NCBI GenBank assembly: GCA_900550175.1
Contig: URQX01000069.1
Span: forward strand, 1-8,580
Length of the DNA: 8,580 bases
Reading direction: 5' to 3'
Source: an uncultured Veillonella sp.
GTDB taxonomy: Bacteria > Bacillota > Negativicutes > Veillonellales > Veillonellaceae
In this document: piece after piece, positions 5,678 through 8,580 of the stretch
How the letters are laid out: every line of letters starts with the position of its first letter
Numbering within the stretch: position 1 is the first letter of the stretch
Position numbers and translations under genes: made by a program
The notes under the pieces: model-generated
Told to the model about the DNA's origin: nothing
The model's database searches: none
What the model saw: only the letters and a program-made list of their open reading frames with translations

Positions 5678-6433
5678 TTAGTGTACATCATTATAGGCTG
5701 CCTTGTCCACATACCAAGTCACGGCTTCTTGTGAAAGTACAGCACCAGGCAATGTACGGCCAATGCGTTTCTCCCACGTTAAATCTTCGTAATCCTCGCG
5801 TTGGTACAATACCTTTGTCAACGCCGTTCTCTTACTTTCACCAGTCACAGTAAACCAAACAGCATCAGATTTTGCTAGGAAAGAAAATGTCATAGAAATA
5901 CGTTCCCATACCTTGCCATCTTCAACGGCAACCACATCTTGATCAGCTACACGAAGCGCGTGAGAGCCTGCAAATAATCCTGCTGTATGACCATCTTCGC
6001 CTAGATCTAGCAACGCCAAATCAAGACCAGATTTCTTACACGCCTTGAGGACATTGCGAACCTCTTTTTCATATTCTTCAGCCGCTTCATGTACGGTCTT
6101 AGAATCCGTATTAATTGGTAAGAAATGAGCAGCCCCCTTTGCCTTGCATAGCAAATGAGGTTTTACACGATTAAAGTAATTATCCTCATGTGCTTGCGGT
6201 AGAAAACGCTCGTCAGTCCATAGGAAGAATATGCGTTCCCAGTTGAGGCGCTCAATATATTCAGGTGAGTTAAGTAATTCTAACAAACCATTTACAACAG
6301 TGCCCCCAGTAATACCAACGATACACGTTTCAGTACGGCTAATTTCATCATTGGTAAAAGCAATAAAATCCTCCGCCAACGCTTGGACTACATCACTAGG
6401 ACCGTCATAACATTTAATTGTATCTTGAGCCAT
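5678..6433 (-). CDS. pgl: 6-phosphogluconolactonase
   Basis: Cytoplasmic hydrolase opening 6-phosphoglucono-1,5-lactone in the oxidative pentose phosphate pathway; NagB/SugP-type Rossmann-like fold. Its 251 residues match the family. Seen in order: GITGGTVVNGLLELL (40-54, phosphate-binding), FFLWTDERFLP (69-79), NYFNRV (85-90), LLDLGEDGHTAGLFAGS (141-157, with the DGH signature and the likely catalytic H149), TVTGESKR and LPGAVL. The DGHTAGLF signature separates lactonase from glucosamine-6-phosphate deaminase, but a sugar-phosphate side activity cannot be excluded. The ATG at 6431-6433 is ten bases after AGGAGG. First gene of pgl-tatA-HMA. No glucose-6-phosphate or 6-phosphogluconate dehydrogenase gene is adjacent, unlike many bacteria. 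Confidence 0.88.
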   Translation of the reverse strand: MAQDTIKCYDGPSDVVQALAEDFIAFTNDEISRTETCIVGITGGTVVNGLLELLNSPEYIERLNWERIFFLWTDERFLPQAHEDNYFNRVKPHLLCKAKGAAHFLPINTDSKTVHEAAEEYEKEVRNVLKACKKSGLDLALLDLGEDGHTAGLFAGSHALRVADQDVVAVEDGKVWERISMTFSFLAKSDAVWFTVTGESKRTALTKVLYQREDYEDLTWEKRIGRTLPGAVLSQEAVTWYVDKAAYNDVH

Positions 6434-6457
6434 GTAATAATGACCTCCTAAAACTAT

Positions 6458-6503
6458 TATAATAGTACTATTATATCACTTTTGCTTCATAATAAAAGCA
6501 AAA
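6458..6503 (-). promoter_or_regulatory. Candidate extended -10 promoter and palindromes upstream of pgl
   Basis: On the minus strand TGATATAAT (6470-6478) is an extended -10 (TGnTATAAT) followed by a perfect 18-bp palindrome TATAATAGTACTATTATA (6458-6475) that overlaps it. A second inverted repeat, TTTTGCTT / AAGCAAAA with an 8-base centre (6480-6487 and 6496-6503), lies just upstream and merges with the U-tract of the previous terminator. No good -35 at 17 bases is visible. The palindromes could be operators, but AT-rich sequence gives such repeats by chance. Confidence 0.4.
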
Positions 6504-6538
6504 ACCGATGTAACTCAATATATAGAGCCACATCGGTT
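6500..6538 (-). terminator. Intrinsic terminator after the crotonase gene
   Basis: Minus strand: AACCGATGTGGCTC pairs with GAGTTACATCGGTT (6525-6538 with 6503-6516), 14 bp with two G-U pairs and an 8-base loop. It is followed by a U-rich run. It lies about 65 bases after the crotonase stop codon. Confidence 0.88.
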
Positions 6539-6602
6539 CGAATTATATTAGTAACTGCTTATAAAATACATGATATTTCATAGAATTACAAGAGAATAAT
6601 TA

Positions 6603-7394
6603 TTATTTTTGACTAAATTTAGGACGACGACGTTCTGTGAAAGCGCGTACACCTTCTTTAAAGTCTTCAGAAAGACCTAAGGAGCATTGATTTTCTACTT
6701 CAAATTTTTTGTACTCTTCCCAACCAGATAAGAAGCTATTCCACATCATTTCTTTCATAACGCGGTAAGATTGTGCAGGACCTTTAGCTAATTTTTCAAC
6801 AAGACGTCTTGTAGCAGTTTCTAGATCCTCTGGTTCACAAACCTTATATACAAAGCCCCATTCTTTACCTTTTTCGGCAGAAACAGCTTCGCCAGTTATA
6901 ACGATATGCATAGCACGGTTCATACCAATGGAGCGAGTCAACAAGAACAAACCGCCTGCATCAGGAGCAAGACCTACGTTCACGAAAGCTTGAATGAAGC
7001 GTACGTTATTAGCTGCCACCACAAAGTCCGCTGCTAACGCCATATTGAATGCTGCACCTGCTGCTGCACCTTGAAGGCTCATGATAACAGGTTTAGGCAA
7101 GCGCTTCATAGCCATAGAAATTTGAGCCACGAGCTCAACAATTTCAAATAAGGACTCTGTATCACCATCGTTTACAGCCCGTTCCATTTCTGTTAAGTCA
7201 CCACCAGCAGAGAATACTTTACCCTCTGCATTGATGAGCAATGCACGAACACTTTCATCGTTGTGAGCTTTATCTAAAACCTCAAGGATCTCCTTACACA
7301 TTTCAATGTTAAAACCGTTCGCCACTGCAGGACGATTAAATGTCAACGTACCGATACCATTATCTACTACGTATTGAATTGTATTATAAATCAT
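6603..7394 (-). CDS. Enoyl-CoA hydratase/isomerase family protein, PaaG-like
   Basis: Crotonase-superfamily protein of 263 residues. The acyl-CoA oxyanion-hole elements are FSAGGDL (61-67) and GAAAGAAFNMALAADF (109-124). Neither catalytic glutamate of classical enoyl-CoA hydratase is present: the GGGCE position is N117 and the QPE position is F137. Instead FIQAFVNVGLAPDAGG (133-148) keeps an aspartate, D145, at the place of the PaaG isomerase general base (PDCGG in E. coli PaaG, from memory). The stretch ending in EWG and the C-terminal EGVRAFTERRRPKF also resemble PaaG. An enoyl-CoA or related acyl-CoA isomerase is therefore more likely than a hydratase; the substrate is unknown, and no phenylacetate or beta-oxidation genes are nearby. 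The ATG at 7392-7394 has AGGAG seven bases upstream. It has its own promoter and terminator, so it is probably monocistronic. Confidence 0.87.
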   Translation of the reverse strand: MIYNTIQYVVDNGIGTLTFNRPAVANGFNIEMCKEILEVLDKAHNDESVRALLINAEGKVFSAGGDLTEMERAVNDGDTESLFEIVELVAQISMAMKRLPKPVIMSLQGAAAGAAFNMALAADFVVAANNVRFIQAFVNVGLAPDAGGLFLLTRSIGMNRAMHIVITGEAVSAEKGKEWGFVYKVCEPEDLETATRRLVEKLAKGPAQSYRVMKEMMWNSFLSGWEEYKKFEVENQCSLGLSEDFKEGVRAFTERRRPKFSQK

Positions 7395-7449
7395 ATGAAT
7401 TCTCCTATATGAAAATCTATTTTCGAAAAAAATCGATTATTATATATCT

Positions 7450-7478
7450 ATTATAGGAAAATTGAATATGGATGTAAA
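7450..7478 (-). promoter_or_regulatory. Sigma-70-type promoter of the crotonase gene
   Basis: Minus strand: TTTACA (7473-7478), a 17-base spacer, and a perfect TATAAT (7450-7455). Predicted transcription start is near 7443, giving a 5' untranslated region of about 50 bases. That region contains the imperfect palindromes GAAAATCTATTTTC (7411-7424) and TTTTCGAAAA (7420-7429), whose function is unknown. The promoter begins just after the stop codon of the upstream gene. Confidence 0.68.
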
Positions 7479-7485
7479 TCGAAAA

Positions 7486-8472
7486 TTAATTCTTTTCACT
7501 AAAACCAATATTAAATAGATTTTCGAATTGAGTAATAGATTCTGGCAAAATAGCTTTATACTCCCTATAAAATTCTTGTAGTTCCTCAGTGGTAATTTGA
7601 ATAACATTCTTCATTTCTTCTAATTTTTTAACCCCTGGTGCATATAAATAGATATAATAACCTTCATCTTCAAACGCCTTAAATTCTGAAGCATTTAATT
7701 CATTGGCTTTAGGCCCTTTAACTTGTACAACAGCCTTTTTAACATTATTTACATCACGGGAAATTAACTGACATTCAATTTTTATAGTCGTTGATTTATT
7801 AGCAATAGAGTTCGAAAGAAGATAATATCCTTTTACAATTTGAAGGTAAGAAATTACTAACTCCTCTAATTCAAAATCTGGTAAGTTTTCTATTACATTA
7901 TTCGCTATATTCAAATTAATATCATAGTAATCTTCACCACCTAATTTATTAAACACAAATTTAGAGTATTCGATGATAGCTGGATATTGTAATCTCTGAA
8001 CAATTCCACCTCTTGCGCGATTAAACGATGCTTTTATCTGGCCAGGTACTTCAAGCCCAAATTTATAGGCTTCAATAGGTAAAACGGCACCAATGTCTAA
8101 ATCTTTATTTGAATAAGCTTTTGCAGGTTCTGTTACTCTACAAATCCAATACACACCATCTAGGTCTCGCGTCCAAAACAGATCATTTACACCTGCCTCT
8201 TTAAATATGTTTAAAGCTGGATTTAATCGTCGCTTTTGTCCATGTACATACTCTACTACGGTATTATAAAACACAGAGAAGTCATCAGATTCAAAATCAA
8301 CACAACTCCATCCTATAGCTAAAAATTGAGCCTTACCTTGAGCTTTCTCATCATCAGTAAATACATTTTTACCATTTAAACAGAAATCAATTAATTCCTT
8401 CCTTTGATCTGTAGCTGTTTTTAAATTAATCCTTGTAACGTAATCCATTTTATGTGTGTTATTATTTTCCAT
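7486..8472 (-). CDS. Uncharacterised protein with possible PD-(D/E)xK nuclease-like C-terminal half
   Basis: I do not recognise this 328-residue protein as a named family. The N-terminal part has FLAIGWSCVDF (50-60) and NDLFWTRDLDGVYWICRV (96-113), aromatic-rich strands resembling small beta modules found in some modification-dependent restriction proteins. The C-terminal half has a helix ELEELVISYLQIVKGYYLLSNS (201-222), then TTIKIECQLISR (228-239), KKAVVQVKGP (245-254) and GYYIYLYAPG (271-280). That order (helix, E-containing strand, V-Q-V-K strand, helix, strand) is what Mrr-like PD-(D/E)xK nucleases show; E233, Q250 and K252 would be active-site candidates. This is inference. The ATG at 8470-8472 follows AAGGGG; a longer frame from GTG at 8533-8535 would begin inside a terminator hairpin and is rejected. 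No signal peptide. AT-rich codon use, more Asn/Lys than its neighbours, which could reflect accessory origin. Confidence 0.7.
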   Translation of the reverse strand: MENNNTHKMDYVTRINLKTATDQRKELIDFCLNGKNVFTDDEKAQGKAQFLAIGWSCVDFESDDFSVFYNTVVEYVHGQKRRLNPALNIFKEAGVNDLFWTRDLDGVYWICRVTEPAKAYSNKDLDIGAVLPIEAYKFGLEVPGQIKASFNRARGGIVQRLQYPAIIEYSKFVFNKLGGEDYYDINLNIANNVIENLPDFELEELVISYLQIVKGYYLLSNSIANKSTTIKIECQLISRDVNNVKKAVVQVKGPKANELNASEFKAFEDEGYYIYLYAPGVKKLEEMKNVIQITTEELQEFYREYKAILPESITQFENLFNIGFSEKN

Positions 8473-8526
8473 ACTGTTTCCCCTTAACAAATAAAATATA
8501 TTTACACTATACCATAAATAAAACGC

Positions 8527-8558
8527 AAAAAACACCTGCAGACATTGTCTGCAGGTGT
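8527..8558 (-). terminator. Intrinsic terminator of a minus-strand gene beyond the right edge
   Basis: Minus strand: ACACCTGCAGA, 5-base loop, TCTGCAGGTGT form a perfect 11-bp stem (8532-8542 with 8548-8558) followed by six U (A-run 8527-8532 on the plus strand). It stands upstream of the 328-residue protein gene and so isolates it from whatever lies to the right. Bases 8559-8580 hold nothing I can assign. Confidence 0.9.
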
Positions 8559-8580
8559 AATAACCTGTTGTCCAAATATT

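Noticed and set aside
8473..8535. Longer start (GTG at 8533-8535) for the 328-residue protein
   Set aside because: It falls inside the 3' side of a perfect terminator hairpin and its U-tract encodes the odd hydrophobic extension; AAGGGG precedes the ATG at 8470-8472.
8532..8558. Long inverted repeat near the right edge as a mobile-element end or attachment site
   Set aside because: The U-tract on the minus strand and lack of any target duplication or integrase make an ordinary terminator the simpler reading.

Overview
All genes in this window lie on the minus strand, so transcription runs from the right end to the left. The DNA is AT-rich, with strong AGGAGG-type ribosome sites and compact intrinsic terminators in most gaps. 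Gene content (PaaG-like crotonase, CitT-like dicarboxylate carrier, ilvD-ilvA, TatA, heavy-metal-associated domain protein) and protein style suggest a low-GC Negativicutes bacterium such as Veillonella. That assignment is inferred from general resemblance, not from a database search.

Layout from right to left. A terminator at 8527-8558 closes a gene beyond the right edge. Next is an unrecognised 328-residue protein (7486-8472) with a possible PD-(D/E)xK nuclease-like C-terminal half. A PaaG-like crotonase (6603-7394) follows, with its own good sigma-70 promoter and its own terminator. A tight cluster of 6-phosphogluconolactonase, tatA and a small HMA-domain protein (5076-6433) comes next and ends in a strong terminator. 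Then come a single cupin gene (4566-5009) and a DASS/CitT-type anion transporter (3073-4476), each followed by a terminator.

The left third is a branched-chain amino-acid biosynthesis operon, ilvD (838-2508) then ilvA (left edge to 796). IlvA makes 2-oxobutanoate from threonine for isoleucine synthesis. IlvD makes the 2-oxo acid precursors of isoleucine, valine and leucine.

The main discovery is in the roughly 560-base gap upstream of ilvD. It holds a 43-codon leader ORF (2701-2832) with a near-ideal Shine-Dalgarno; 13 of its residues 2-17 are Leu, Ile or Val. An intrinsic terminator (2563-2591) lies between this ORF and ilvD. A segment inside the leader ORF can form a continuous 14-bp helix with the terminator's 5' arm, giving an antiterminator. 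A third segment, just after the Ile/Val/Leu codon run, can compete for the same partner. This is the full layout of a ribosome-mediated attenuator like that of the enterobacterial ilv operon, in what appears to be a Firmicutes-lineage genome where T-box control would be the usual expectation. No T-box signature was seen.
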